Assembly: GCA_009763385.1 (NCBI GenBank) | Contig: CM019831.1 | Coordinates: 88,695,845 to 88,759,844 of the forward strand | Length of the DNA: 64,000 bases | DNA from: Coix lacryma-jobi var. lacryma-jobi | Taxonomy: Eukaryota > Streptophyta > Magnoliopsida > Poales > Poaceae | Direction of reading: 5' to 3' | Part shown: in pieces, positions 32,131 to 42,785 of the stretch | Layout: the number at the start of each line of letters is the position of its first letter | Numbering within the stretch: the first letter of the stretch is position 1 | Made by a program: the position numbers and the translations under genes | The notes under the pieces: generated by a model | What the model was told of the DNA's origin: nothing | Seen by the model: the letters and a program-made list of their open reading frames with translations, nothing else | Databases searched by the model: none

Positions 32131-33884
32131 TCAGGAGAAGGTGGTTCTTCCTTTCTGTTCCACCTTGTTCTTGGGCGCCTCTTCTGTATGAACGGGTTTT
32201 GCTTCCTGCATGTTAGCGGCATATGCGGGACCACGGGAAAAGGAGAACATTTCCTTCCTCCCTCCTAATGTCATTTGCATTTTACCACTCCCCACATATA
32301 TGCAGGCATTCACAGTATTCAAGAAAGGTCTACCCAAAATTAAAGGCACATCTTTCCTATTTCCCATATCTAGTATTATGAAATCAGCAGGAACATAGGA
32401 CCCTCTAATTTGAATAGGTAAATCATTGACTATTCCTTCTATATAGCAAGTGGATTGATCAGCTAGCACAACATAGGAAGATGTGGATGACATGGGTGGA
32501 AAGAACGAGTTTTCATAAAAATCTTTAGATAAAATGTTCACACTCGATCCCAAATCACACATGACATTTTTAAAGACTTCACCAAAGATTGAGCATCTAA
32601 TTATAGGACTACCAGGATCACCCTTTTTAACAGTCATGGTTTGATCTTCATAATAGTTAAAATATTTTATTTCAACCATATTTGCAGTTTCCATGTTAGG
32701 TTTAGCAGGAATTTTGTCAGTTTCAAAAGATGGTATGATAGCAGCAAGTTGAGCTAATTGAGTTTCTAACATCTTATTAAAACTTAATTGATTTTTCAGA
32801 GCAGATGAGAAATCTTCCAATTTAGCATTTATATTCTCAAGGGTTTTATCATTTGACATTAATCTCTTATTCAAGAAATCAATAGTTCTGCCTTGTGAGT
32901 AAACTAAATTTTTCAAGAATGAGAAATTATCAGAATTCTGAAAATTAGAGCGGGGGAATAAATTGTTACCTTGAGAATTTGCAGGCTGATTCCATCCTTG
33001 ATTCTGTTGATGGAAACCGTTGTTATAGTTGTTGTTGATGAAGTTCAAATCTTCATGTAACTCGGGGCAGTGGTTCCCAGAATGTCCGGTTTCTCCACAG
33101 ACTTCACAGGTCATGTAGGATTCCAGAGATTGGACACTCTCTTGTTGGTTCATCTTCTCACAGCTGTCCAGCTTCTTTGCCAGCAGGTCCATCTTGGCCA
33201 CGATCATGTCGGCCTCCTTAAGGGAATGCATACCTCGCTTACAGGACTGCAGTCTCTCGTCATTCCATCCTTGGTTCGACACCATCTTCTCTATGAGAGC
33301 CTTAGCATCTGCAACATTCAGAGAAAAGAATGCACTGCCGGCGGCGGCATCCAAATGGCTTCTAGAGAGTGGGATTAGGCCATGGTAGAAGTTATGGATC
33401 AATAGCCAGTCCTCCATACCATGGTGTGGACAAGAAGTGACGTACTCTTGCATTCTCTCCCAAGCCTCGGGAATAGATTCCTCGTCTTGTTGCGTAAAGC
33501 TAGAGATTTTGTTGCGAAGAGCATTCGCCTTGCCCATCGGAAAGAATTTGGCGAGAAAAGCATTGGAACACTTGTCCCATTTGTCTACAACGTTGCGATC
33601 GGTATAGAACCATTGCTTCGCTTTGCCTAGAAGAGAAAAGGGAAAGAGACGAAGACGGATGGCTTCTTGGGTTATCCCCTTAATGGTGAAGGTGCCACAA
33701 ATCTTTGTTGGAGGTGAGCATTGGCATCCTCATGAGCTTTGCCACACAACGTGCTAGCTTGGACCATCGTGATCAGAGCCGATTTCAACTCAAAATTGAG
33801 GTTGGCATCGATCACGGCTGGTCCTGTCGCTACATTAGCGGCAGAAGGAGCAGAAAATTCACGAATGGTCTTGTTGGCCATCAT
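32131..33884 (-). pseudogene. element 4 gag and protease, Athila-like, frameshifted
   Basis: Gag starts at ATG 33884 or 33881 (MANKTIREFSAPSAA), a start typical of Athila-like gag in grasses. A frameshift near 33705 (after DANAHLQ) separates it from the long downstream frame, which opens before 33537 and carries the capsid core (FTQQDEESIPEAWERMQEY, CPHHGMEDWLLIHNFYHGL), a knuckle CEVCGETGHSGNHC, an asparagine-rich stretch, and a protease part with CDLGSSVNILSKDFY and VPLILGRPFL. In this lineage the protease motif is usually DLGAS-like and not DTG, so this is normal. The frame ends at 32131 and no RT follows. Confidence 0.88.
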
Positions 33885-34042
33885 GAAGATAGAACAAGAT
33901 AAGAAAGAAAGAAGTTGAAGAAGATGAAGGAAAAAGATAAGAAGGACTAAGGAAAGCAAGAATGGGGTAAGATGGGATTCACTAAGCGGGAGCTTAAGCG
34001 AAGAAAAAATTGACACGGACTCAACCGATACACCGATTGCCT

Positions 34043-34060
34043 TCCCCGGCAACGGCGCTA
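34043..34060 (-). other. primer binding site of element 4
   Basis: On the minus strand TAGCGCCGTTGCCGGGGA, after a 4-base spacer from the LTR end at 34065. The TGGCGCCGTTGCCGGGGA type is common in plant Athila and Tat elements; the second base is changed here. Two similar modules lie inside the neighbouring LTR (34113-34138, 34185-34211). Confidence 0.8.
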
Positions 34061-34064
34061 GAAA

Positions 34065-34436
34065 TGCTTAGTGGTAGTTCTTAACTTCACTAAAGATAGA
34101 GCTAGGCAACTATCCCCGGTAACGGCCCAGAAATGCTTGTTGACACTTGCTAACGTCATTACTAGGAGTAGACTATGGAGTCTATCCCTGGCAACGGCGC
34201 CAGAAATGCTTGAAGCAAGTCCAGTCACTATACCTAAAGGAGTGAAGCTAAAGCAGCTATCTACTAATGTCAAATGGGGTTGTCAATCCCGACACTAGTA
34301 GGAGTTGGCTAGCGAGAATGCAATCTACCAGGAGGAGATTCTACAAGCGCACAGAACTATCGTAGTAGCCCTTCCCTGGGAGTACCAGGTGTCGATTTAT
34401 TTGATCCCAAAGGAAGGCTAGGGTGGTGTATGAGTC
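34065..34436 (-). repeat. 5' LTR of element 4, truncated (372 bp)
   Basis: Aligns with the left end of the 3' LTR (28383 to 28750) and then stops at GAGTC (34432-34436), where the 5' LTR of element 5 begins. About 1.6 kb of the LTR is missing from the window. Confidence 0.85.
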
Positions 34437-34913
34437 TGAGAACACAAGGTTGATATGTGCCCTTGTGGTTCCCTTCCTGAGTGATGAGTGATCGATCAAC
34501 GGGCAACATGTCTCTTGGCTGTGTCGATGTGCAGGTGCGGAGCTCGGGCAGTGGTCGAAGGTGAGGTGAAGGTCAAGTAGGGACGTGTCATGCCGACGGA
34601 CCGGGAATGGTGAAGGGCGGACGTGGAACTTGAATCGACGGACCGGGAGACCTGAGGACCAGCTGTGGTAGCTGGCACGTGGCGTTGACAAGCAAGGGCA
34701 CATGGGGATGTGCGGTGCATCGGCCGTGTCGGGAGGAAGGTGATGGCGCCGTAACACATGGCGGGAGGCCGAGAAGGATGGCGAATGCACTGTGCCCGGC
34801 GTGGAGGCTGGACATGCTCCGGCATCGGTGCTGGGACTCGGGGTGTGCGAACCACATCCCGTCTACGACGTGGGTTCGGTAGCTGAGCCTGAAAAAGCTA
34901 CCCTCAACGGTTT

Positions 34914-35160
34914 CCGAGTTTGGGCCTCAAAACTCGGGGTGGCTGGTTTCCGAGTTTGGGCCTCAAAACTCGGCGTGGCCGGTTTCCGAGTTTGGGCCTC
35001 AAAACTCGGCGTGGACAGTTTCCAGGTTTGGGCCTCAAAACCTGGGCACGCGGGTTTCTGAGTTTGGGCCACAAAACTCAGCCTGAGGACAGGTTTCCCG
35101 GTTTCAGCCTCAAAACCAGGGGAAGACCCAGGTTTCCCGGTTTCGGCCTCAAAACTGGGG
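34914..35160. repeat. U3 palindrome array in element 5 LTR (7 units)
   Basis: The same core as in the other Sirevirus LTRs, with three CCGAG/CTCGG units in a row, then CCAGG/CCTGG, CTGAG/CTCAG, and two decayed CCCGG units. The order and number of arm types differ from A, B and element 1. Confidence 0.85.
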
Positions 35161-35986
35161 GGAGGTCCGCAAAAAGGACGGTCGACGCGTGGCGGCGTGG
35201 AGAGGCTGGCGCGGCGGTCGGCAAGGCGGCACGTGGCGGCATCCTGAGGCTTGCGTCGAGGCGAAGCTAAGGATGAGATGGGCGCGTGGCCGTCGGATCG
35301 GCAATCAGCAGAGTTGGACCGAGATACCCCTAGGGTTGGCCATTTCGCTCTTGTATCTAGGAGTAGAAGGGGATTATTGTTTTAGGCTTTAAATAAGAGA
35401 GGCACCACTCCTCTCTCTCTATCCTTGCAGTCATTTTGTTCCTGAGCACTCTCTCTCTAGCCCCCTGCTTAGGTTCTAATCATACCTCGCTGCAAGCGAT
35501 CCGGAGAGTCGGGAATCATACCTCTGTGTATTTGGATCTTTTGAGGAAACGAGACCGTATTCTCGTTGTCTCCTCGTGTGGAGGAATTTTGGCTGAAATC
35601 GAATCGTGTTCTGTGTTCTTCACGTTTTCGTTTTTCATCTCCCGGAGATTTGCCTTGTTCTTCCTCTCCGTGAGTTGATTTTCGATTCTAATTGAATCAT
35701 TTTTTTCTGGGTCGTGAGGTCCTTCTTTCCACCGAAGGATTTCTCTCCTAACCTCACGAATCCATAGATCGGGTTGATTTCGCGTTCGTTCTTCGTTCTT
35801 CCCCCTTTTACGGTGATTCACGAATATCTCTTATTTGACTTGGTTTGGTGCGATGATTTCTTAGGATTAGCACCCCAACACATTGAGGATCACCTGGGAG
35901 GAGTTTGATCGAAGTTCTTCTCGATTTGGTTGAGATCGATTTGGATTTGGGTTTGAACCCGAGCAAGTTTGTGTTTTCAGGGTGGT

Positions 35987-36249
35987 GGCGGACAGTCCGC
36001 GCTTCTCACGGCGGACAGTCCGCGGATCGGGTTTCTTCAGGTTCAGTCAGGCGCAGACCTCTGACTGTTCACTGTCGAGTGAACGGCGGACAGTCCGCGG
36101 TACAAACCCGCGGACAGTCGGAGACCTGTCCAGCAGACTTGCAGCACTGTTTGATTTCTACGTTTTTGCCGGCGGACAGTCCGGACTCCAAGTGTCGGAC
36201 AGTCCGACGTTCAGCGGACAGTCCGGGACCCTGACCCGGACAGTCCGCG
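35987..36249. repeat. CGGACAGTCCG palindrome array in element 5 leader
   Basis: Eight copies of the odd-length palindrome CGGACAGTCCG or one-base variants within 263 bp. It occupies the same place as the GACCGGAC array of elements 1, A and B but has a different motif. Confidence 0.85.
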
Positions 36250-36493
36250 AAACTGTTGATTGTGCAGTTTTGTTCCGTGGTTTTGGCGGATTGGTTTTGA
36301 GGTTTCTCTGGAGGTTCCGCTGTACCACTAGGACATCTCCTAGGGAATCCACCTACTCGTAGGTCGTGAACTCTCCGGTCGTTTCGAGTCTTCGCTTTTG
36401 GGGTGACTTTCTGGGACAAGGGCCATACTATTCACGAGTTGAATTTGAGGCTCCCATTCACCACCCCACTGGACGCTAATTCGGTCCTTCAAT

Positions 36494-36511
36494 TGGTATC
36501 GGAGCCGGTTA
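36494..36511 (+). other. primer binding site of element 5
   Basis: TGGTATCGGAGCCGGTTA, complementary to the 3' end of initiator tRNA-Met with a G in place of A at position 8 and another change at position 14. Lies two bases after the LTR. Confidence 0.8.
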
Positions 36512-36555
36512 AGGGATCTTCTCTACCTTAATCACTTTCGGATCCTAAGGGCGAC

Positions 36556-37835
36556 ATGGAACGAGGGAACGGCAAGGCTCCATGGTTCGATGGAACGAAC
36601 TATCCCTATTGGAAGATTCGGATGTGTGCTTATCTCAATAGCATCGGATCTTCTGTCTGGGAGATATGTGAGAATGCTGAGTACGTAGTCCTTGCGGCTC
36701 GTGTGGGTCAGATCCAGATTGACCAGCACGAGGCGAACTCCAAGGCTCGTAACGCTCTTTTGGCCAGCATCTCCCTTCCTGAGTTCGAGCGTGTCTCTGA
36801 GCTTGAGACGGCACGAGAGATCTGGGTGAAGCTTCAGAGCTATCACGAAGGGACCACTCAGGTCAAGACCAGACTCTTCGAGACGTACAAGCGCGAGTAT
36901 GAGAACTTTGTTCAGTTGGAGGGAGAAACGATTGACGCCATGTTCGCTCATTTCCAAACAATTGTGAACAAGATGCGTGCCAATCGGGCTAACCTACCCT
37001 ATGACGATCATGAGAGGGCTCTCAAGTTGCTATACGCCCTAGATCGAAGGGTATGAGAGGTGAAGGTGTCGACTATCATAGAGTCTACATCTTATGACAC
37101 CCTCACCGTGGACGAGCTATTCAGCAAGCTCAAGTCCACCGAGATCAATCACCTGACTCAGGCCAAGCTGAAGAACCCATCTTCACATACCATGGCTTTG
37201 GTCTCAGGCACAGGTGGATTGACTTTCTCTACTGACCCTTCACGTCCTCTGTTTTCGTTGTCATCTTTGCTTACAGTCACGGAGGAGCAGTTGGAGGCGA
37301 TTGGAGACGACGAGCTCGCCCTCGTCATCACCCGGTTCTCGTGGTTTCACAACAACCGCCTGAATCACCGGCGTGGTGGCGCACACGAGGGCTGCTACAA
37401 GTGTGGTGATCTAGACCACTTCATGGCGAACTGCCCCAAGAACGACAAGAACTTCCCCGGCAAGAACCGCAACTCCAGGCGCAAGGGCAAGCCGGAGAAC
37501 AAGGCCGGGAAGAAGAAAAAGGGTAGCTATCGCCGAGAGGACATGGAGAAGGCTTTCGACGCCGGTCGGCGTGCCTTCCTCGCCACCATCAGTGACGACG
37601 AGAAGACCTCCGACGGCGACTCCAGCGACGATGGGTCTGAGCACAAGACTGAAGAATGCTTCAACGGACTCTGCTTCTTCGGCCACTCCTCCAAGGGTCT
37701 CTGCACCATGGCCTTGGACGAAGAGGACGCCAAATGCCAGGCAAAGGACGGCGACACCGACGACGATGACGACAACGACGATGCTTCCGAGGTATCAACC
37801 TCTTCTCTTGTCGATCGTCTTACCGGTGAGCGCGA
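36556..37835 (+). pseudogene. element 5 gag, truncated
   Basis: Starts at ATG 36556 (MERGNGKAPWFDGTNYPYWK), the copia gag N-terminus. TGA at 37054-37056 replaces the tryptophan codon found in B (DRSVWD), a G to A change. The same frame then goes on through ELFSKLKS, the knuckle CYKCGDLDHFMANC, a lysine-rich linker and an acidic stretch. It breaks off at about 37835 where element 6 begins, so the C-terminal half of gag and all of pol are missing. Confidence 0.88.
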
Positions 37836-38083
37836 TTCTTGATAGCTATTGTTATATGAGAATTCCGCGAGGGGTAACCACTTCTCCCAAGATTCTCCCG
37901 AGGATAGAACACAAGCTCTGAGGATATCTTCCAAAATTTGATTTACTCTTTCCATTTGTCCTGCGGTTTGTGGGTGATATGCGGAACTTCTTACCAATTT
38001 AGTCCCTAGCTCCTTGTGCAACTGCTCCCAAAAACGCGCTATGAACTGGGGTCCTCTGTCAGATACAATCCTTTTTGGAACTC
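37836..38083 (-). pseudogene. element 6 integrase core fragment
   Basis: Read on minus it starts next to element A with PKRIVSDRGPQFIARFW, followed by YHPQTAGQMERVNQ and LPLAEFSYNNSYQES. This gives the second catalytic D and the E of the integrase D-D-E core. The fragment stops at about 37836 in a junction with plus-strand element 5 gag; the longer open frame that crosses the junction is a chimera. No LTR or target duplication is seen at the junction. Confidence 0.9.
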
Positions 38084-40019
38084 TGCAGATACATGGGTGT
38101 ATGCCGAGTCTCGAGTGATGAGTGATTGTCAACGGGTTTGATCGCAGGTTCTTTGGCTTGTGTTGTGCAGGTGTCGAGCACGGAGACAGTGATCGAGGGC
38201 AAGGTGAAGGTCAAGTAGAGACGTGCTGTGCCGACGGACCGGGAGCGTTGAAGGGCGGACGTGAGGCTTGGACTGAGGGACCGGTGGCCTGAGGATCAGC
38301 TGTTGTGGCTGGCAGCCTAGGACAACGACGAGCGAAGACTTGCGGGACATGGTGTTGCTCGGGTCGAGGACCTGGGGACACGTGTCGGTGGACGGGGTGC
38401 ACGGGTGGTGCATCCCTTCTACAGCTTCGGTTTGGTGGTAGAGCCAGAGAAAAACCATCGGGTGGATGGTTTCCAGGTTTGGGCCACAAAACCTGGGTGC
38501 TGCGGGTTTGCCGAGTTTGGGCCACAAAACTCGGGCTGAGGACGGTTTCCAGGTTTGGGCCTCAAAACCTGGGCCCTGCGGGTTTCTGAGTTTGGGCCAC
38601 AAAACTCAGGCGATGGGCGGATGGTTTCCCGATTTGGGCCTCAAAACCGGGGGTGGACGTGAAGGCCTGGTATCCCAGTTTCGGCCACAAAACCGGGGGC
38701 GAGGTCCGTGAAAAGGACGAGCGGAGCGGTGGCGGCACGTGGCGGCAATCGGTGAGGTTGCGTCGAGGCAACGCTACCAGTTGTGTGGGTGTGGCCATCG
38801 GATCCACCTACCATCGAGTTGGTCCAGAATAACCCTAGGGTTTAGTTGGTTCGCTCTGTAATTAGAGAAGGGTAGAGTAGGAAATAGAATTAGGATAAGT
38901 AGAGGGAGACACCCTCCTCCCATTCTATCTCAGTCATTTGCTCTTTGCTTCTAGGGTTTCCTGCTCTCCCAATCCCCTGCTGTAGCTAGCTGAGATCCGC
39001 AGAGAACCATACCTCTGTGTACCAGAGATTTTGAGGAAGTGAGACCGTAATCTCACTGTTGTAGCATGTGGTAGCCACACGGTTGCAAATTCGTGGTTGT
39101 GATTCGCGTTTTGTTCAAGTTCTTCACGAGTTGCTTTTCTTCACGATTTTCCCGTCGATCAATCTCTTTGTTCGTTGCGTCTTTTACGATTCCGTTTAAA
39201 CAGAGATGTCCTAGATCGTGAGGCACTTCTTTCCACTGAAGGAATTCTCCTCTAACCTCACGAGCTAGCAGATCGATCGATTTTTGTTTTGGGTCAAGTT
39301 TTTCTTCCTTCTCCCGAAATTCTTCGCTTCATCGATTTGGAGATAGGTTCGAGCCATGATCTCCTAGGAGTAGCTCACTATCCTTCCTTTGACTCCTCTC
39401 ACCAAGTTTGATCCCTAGAGGATTTGTTTTGGGTGAGATCGGGTCGAATCGGTGGGTGAACTGAGCAGTCTCGGGGTGACCGGACGCTGTCATCAGGTTG
39501 ACCGGACGCGTCTGGTGGTTGAATGCCACGTGTGAGTTTTCTGTAGTCGACCGGACGCTCGCTTTGATTCCTGATCGGACTCGCTCCTGACACTGTTCAT
39601 CGGGTGTCTCTCTTTTGACCGGACGCTGAACACTTCGACCGGACGCTCCACCACTGTGAGTCCGGTCAGAAACAGCAAGGTCTCAAAACTGTTTTTGCTT
39701 GACCGGACGCGTCCGGTGGGTGTTGACCGGACGCAGGGTGAGTCCGGTCAGTGCTGTTTCGTGCTGTTTCATCCGAGGTTCATTCATCTATTGTCGATTT
39801 TGATTTCTGGCTCTTGCGTTGGGTTTCTAGAGTCGTGAAGTGTTCCGCTGTGCTTCTTGGAAGCATCCACCCTACATCTAGGGTCGTGAACATTTACGAG
39901 CTTTAGGGTTTGCTCTTGGGGTTAATTTACGGGATAGTAGCGACAAGTTTCCGAAAGGAAAATTTGAGCTCCCATTCACCCCCCTCTGGTCGCTTTCTGG
40001 TAGCACTTTCGGTCCTTCA
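38084..40019 (+). repeat. 5' LTR of element A (1936 bp)
   Basis: Starts TGCAGATACATGGG and ends GGTCCTTCA. Palindrome array at 38473-38700 and GACCGGAC array at 39477-39757, with one ACCGGACGCGTCCGGT perfect palindrome inside. The TATA position has decayed to GGATAAGTAG. Differences from the 3' copy are plainly more numerous than in B. Confidence 0.92.
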
Positions 40020-40021
40020 AT

Positions 40022-40039
40022 TGGTATCAGAGCCAGGTT
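40022..40039 (+). other. primer binding site of element A
   Basis: TGGTATCAGAGCCAGGTT matches the complement of the plant initiator tRNA-Met 3' end over all 18 bases, the standard copia primer. Confidence 0.88.
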
Positions 40040-40083
40040 AAGGATCTTCCACCTTAGCCGGTTCCAGATCCACTGAAGGCGAC

Positions 40084-41051
40084 ATGGATCGTGGTGTGGG
40101 CAAACCGCCATTTTTCGATGGGACAAACTATGCGTATTGGAAGATACGCATGTCGGCCTATCTCCAGAGCATGGGCTCTTCTATTTGGGAGATTTGCAAC
40201 AGCGACGATTATGTTGTCTTGGCTGCTCGTGTTACTCAGCTTCAGATGGATGAGCACGATGCCAATAGCCGAGCGCGTAACGCTCTTTTCTCCTGTTTGA
40301 GCATGTCCGAGTTTGATCGCGTTTCTCACCTCCCCACGGCTCGTGAGATTTGGGCGACCCTCATGCGCTTCCATGAGGGAACCACTCATGTCAAATCCCA
40401 TCTCTACGAGTCGCACAAGCGGGAGTATGAGAACTTTCGACATATGCCTGGCGAGAGCATAGAGAGTTTATTCGCTCGCTTTCAGGTCATTGTCAACAAG
40501 ATGAGAGCGAACAAGGAGCTGTTGCCTTTCGACGATCATGAGAGGGCTTTGAAGCTTTTGCATACTCTCGATCGGTCAGTGTGGGACTCAAAGGTCCAGG
40601 CGATCATCGAATCGTCTAACTATGAGACCCTCACTTGCGACGAGCTCTTTAGTAAGCTCAAGTCTAGTGAGATTGACGCCATGTCGAGGGCTTCTTATGA
40701 AAATCCTTCTGGCCCGACTATGGCTTTGGTTTCTGGCTCTTCTGCTAACCCCTCTGGAGGATTTGCACTTTCTTCTCTCTTTTCTGTCACAAAGGACCAG
40801 GTGGAGTCTTTGGGGGATGACGAGTTGGCTTTGCTTGCCAACCGGTTCTCGTGGTTCCACAACAACCGCATAAACTGTCGCCGCGGAGGAGGACGCTCAA
40901 GATGCTATGAGTGCGGCGACCCTGACCACTTCATCGCCAACTGTCCCAAGAAGAATCACACATCTGGGAAGGGCGATCATGGGCACAAGTACGTCTCCGT
41001 CAAGCGCAAGGAGAAATACGTCCCCGCGAAGCACAAGCGGAAGGGCGGCTT
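40084..41051 (+). pseudogene. element A gag, 5' half
   Basis: Starts at ATG 40084 (MDRGVGKPPFFDGTNYAYWK) and is open for 322 codons to the B insertion. It holds the copia gag domain (SRARNALFSCLS, HEGTTHVKSHLYE, ESIESLFARFQVIVNKMRAN) and the knuckle CYECGDPDHFIANC. The last codons read KRKGG before the LTR of B; the GGCTT at 41047-41051 is the left target duplication. Read-through into the LTR adds a few residues and a stop, which is an artefact. It continues at 52741 after removal of B and one GGCTT copy. Confidence 0.93.
41047..41051. repeat. target site duplication of B, left copy
   Basis: GGCTT, identical to 52736-52740. It lies in codons for Gly-Phe of the gag of element A. Confidence 0.93.
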
Positions 41052-41457
41052 TGCGGATACATGGGTGTATGCCGAGTCTCTGTGTGATGAGTGATTGTCA
41101 ACGGAGATGATGCGCATGTTCTTTGGCTTGTGTTGTGCAGGTGTCGAGCACGGAGACAGTGATCGATGGCGGGTGAAGGTCAAGTTGCGACGTGCCGTGC
41201 CGACGGACCGGGCGCGATGAAGGATGGGCGTGCCGTGCGGCGGACGTGCCATGCCGATGTATCGGACGGTGAAGGGCGGACGTGGACTTGGACTGATGGA
41301 CTGGAGGCCGGAGGATCAGCTGTGGTGGCTGGCAGCCTGCGACAGCGACAAGCGGAGAAGTGCGATCATGTCGGTGGAAGGGGTGCACAGGCGGTGCATC
41401 CCCTCTACGACGCCGGTTTGTTGGTAGAGCCCGGGAAAAACCAACGGTGGACGGTTT

Positions 41458-41710
41458 CCAGGTTTGGGCCTCAAAACCTGGGTGCTGGGTTTCCAGGTTG
41501 AGCCACAAAACCTGGGCGCGACGGTTTCCAGGTTGAGCCTCAAAACCTGGGCGTGGGCCGGTTTCCGAGTTTGGGCCTCAAAACTCGGGCGCGGACGGTT
41601 TCCGAGTTTGGCCGCAAAACTCGGGCTGGAGGCCGGTTTCCCGGTTTGGGCCTCAAAACCGGAGGCTGATGGAAAAGGCTGGTTTCCCGGTTTGGGCCAC
41701 AAAACCGGGG
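41458..41710. repeat. U3 palindrome array in element B LTR (7 units)
   Basis: Order of arm types: CCAGG three times, CCGAG twice, CCCGG twice, each with the complementary right arm. Two units have GTTGAGCC in place of GTTTGGGCC in the core. The array ends about 190 bp upstream of the TATA box. The 3' copy is at 51140-51392. Confidence 0.9.
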
Positions 41711-41902
41711 GTGCAGAGTGGTGGCGGCACGTGGCGGCGATCTGAAGGTTGCGTGGAGGCGACGCGGAAGACCGTGCGGGCGTGGCCGTCGGATCTACCT
41801 ACCACCAGCGGGTGGACTAGAATAGCCTTAGGGTTAGGACTGGTCCGCTCTGTAAATACAGTAGTGAGGGGTAGAGTAGGAAATAGGCTTAGGCTAGGTT
41901 AG

Positions 41903-41910
41903 TATAAGTA
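41903..41910 (+). promoter_or_regulatory. TATA box of element B LTR
   Basis: TATAAGTA, about 30 bp before a pyrimidine-rich CTCCCTATCTCAG stretch that would suit a start site. Elements 1 and A have a decayed form (GGATAAGTAG) at the same place. Confidence 0.6.
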
Positions 41911-42486
41911 GTCTAGGGGAGACACCCTCCTCCCTATCTCAGTTTTAGCTATCTCAGTTAGTGCTTTCATTTGCTAGGGTTTCCAACTCTCCCATCCCTG
42001 CTTTAGCTAGTTGAGATCCGCAGAGAGACTCCACTCTGTGTACTGTTGATTCGAGGAAGTGAGGCCGTATCCTCACCTTGGATCCCATCTCTTGGTGTCA
42101 ATTCGCGTTTTGATTTCATGTTCATCATGTTCTTTGCGGATTGCTTTGTGCCTTGAGTTTTCCCGTCGCTTGATCTTTGTGCTCGGTTCATCTTTTGCGA
42201 TTCCGTTTGAGCTGAGTTGTTCTAGATCGTGAGGCACTTCTTTCCACCGAAGGAATCATTCTCTAACCTCACGGTCTAGGAGATCGATCGATTTTTCGTT
42301 TCGGGTCACTTTTCGTCCCTTCCCCCGAAATTCTTCGATTCACCGATTTGGAGTTAGGTTCGAGCCATGATCTCTCAGAGATAGCTCACTAACCTCCTTG
42401 TGACTTCACTCACCAAGTTTGATCCCTAGAGGATGCGTTTTGGGTGAGTTTGAGTCGGATCGGTGGAAGAACAGAGGGGCTGCGGG

Positions 42487-42785
42487 GTGACCGGACGCTG
42501 GTCGCGAAGTGATCGGACGCTGACCAGTGCGTCCGGTCGTTGAGCGCTGCGTACAGGGTTTCTGGGTTGACCGGACGCTCGTGACCGGACTCTGTGTTTA
42601 TCAATCGACCGGACGCGCCTAGGTTCCTATTCATCGTGTTTGTTTGATCTGACCGGACGCTCAGTGAACGACCGGACTCTTGAGCACCGTGCGTCCGGTC
42701 GCGAACAGAGAGCTCCCAGAGCCGATTTCTGACGACCGGACGCGTCCGGTCCCAGCTGACCGGACGCTGGCCAGAGTCCGGTCGT
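42487..42785. repeat. GACCGGAC/GTCCGGTC array in element B leader
   Basis: About twelve copies in alternating orientation, including one perfect 16-bp palindrome ACCGGACGCGTCCGGT. The 3' LTR copy lies at 52169-52467. Confidence 0.85.

Larger units (their letters stand above)
28383..34436 (-). mobile_element. Athila-like gypsy element 4, shortened, gag and protease only
   Basis: Minus orientation. The 3' LTR is 28383-30337, a truncated 5' LTR is 34065-34436, and the primer site TAGCGCCGTTGCCGGGGA (read on minus) is at 34043-34060. Between them lie gag and protease and 1.8 kb of non-coding sequence; RT, RNase H and integrase are absent. Left of it, CCAAG (28378-28382) may be the target duplication; the right copy is lost. 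Element 5 interrupts the 5' LTR at 34436, and the rest of that LTR is not found in the window. Confidence 0.85.
34437..36491 (+). repeat. 5' LTR of element 5 (2055 bp)
   Basis: Starts TGAGAACACAAGG and ends GGTCCTTCA. From about base 45 it aligns with the A and B LTRs (GAGTGATGAGTGAT...CAACGG, GTGCAGGTG). A palindrome array lies at 34914-35160, a TATA-like stretch TTTAAATAAG near 35388, and a CGGACAGTCCG array at 35987-36249. The LTR start is judged by its TG and by length agreement with B; no second copy is present to prove it. Confidence 0.78.
34437..37835 (+). mobile_element. copia element 5 (Sirevirus-like), 3' truncated
   Basis: A 5' LTR, primer site and gag of a copia element related to A and B but of another family. 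GAGTC (34432-34436) would be the left target duplication. The element ends without pol or 3' LTR at about 37835, where the sequence changes to minus-strand element 6. Confidence 0.82.

Noticed and set aside
37527..38132. Minus-strand open frame of 201 codons
   Set aside because: Chimera of element 6 integrase (37836-38083) with the antisense of element 5 gag and the LTR of A.
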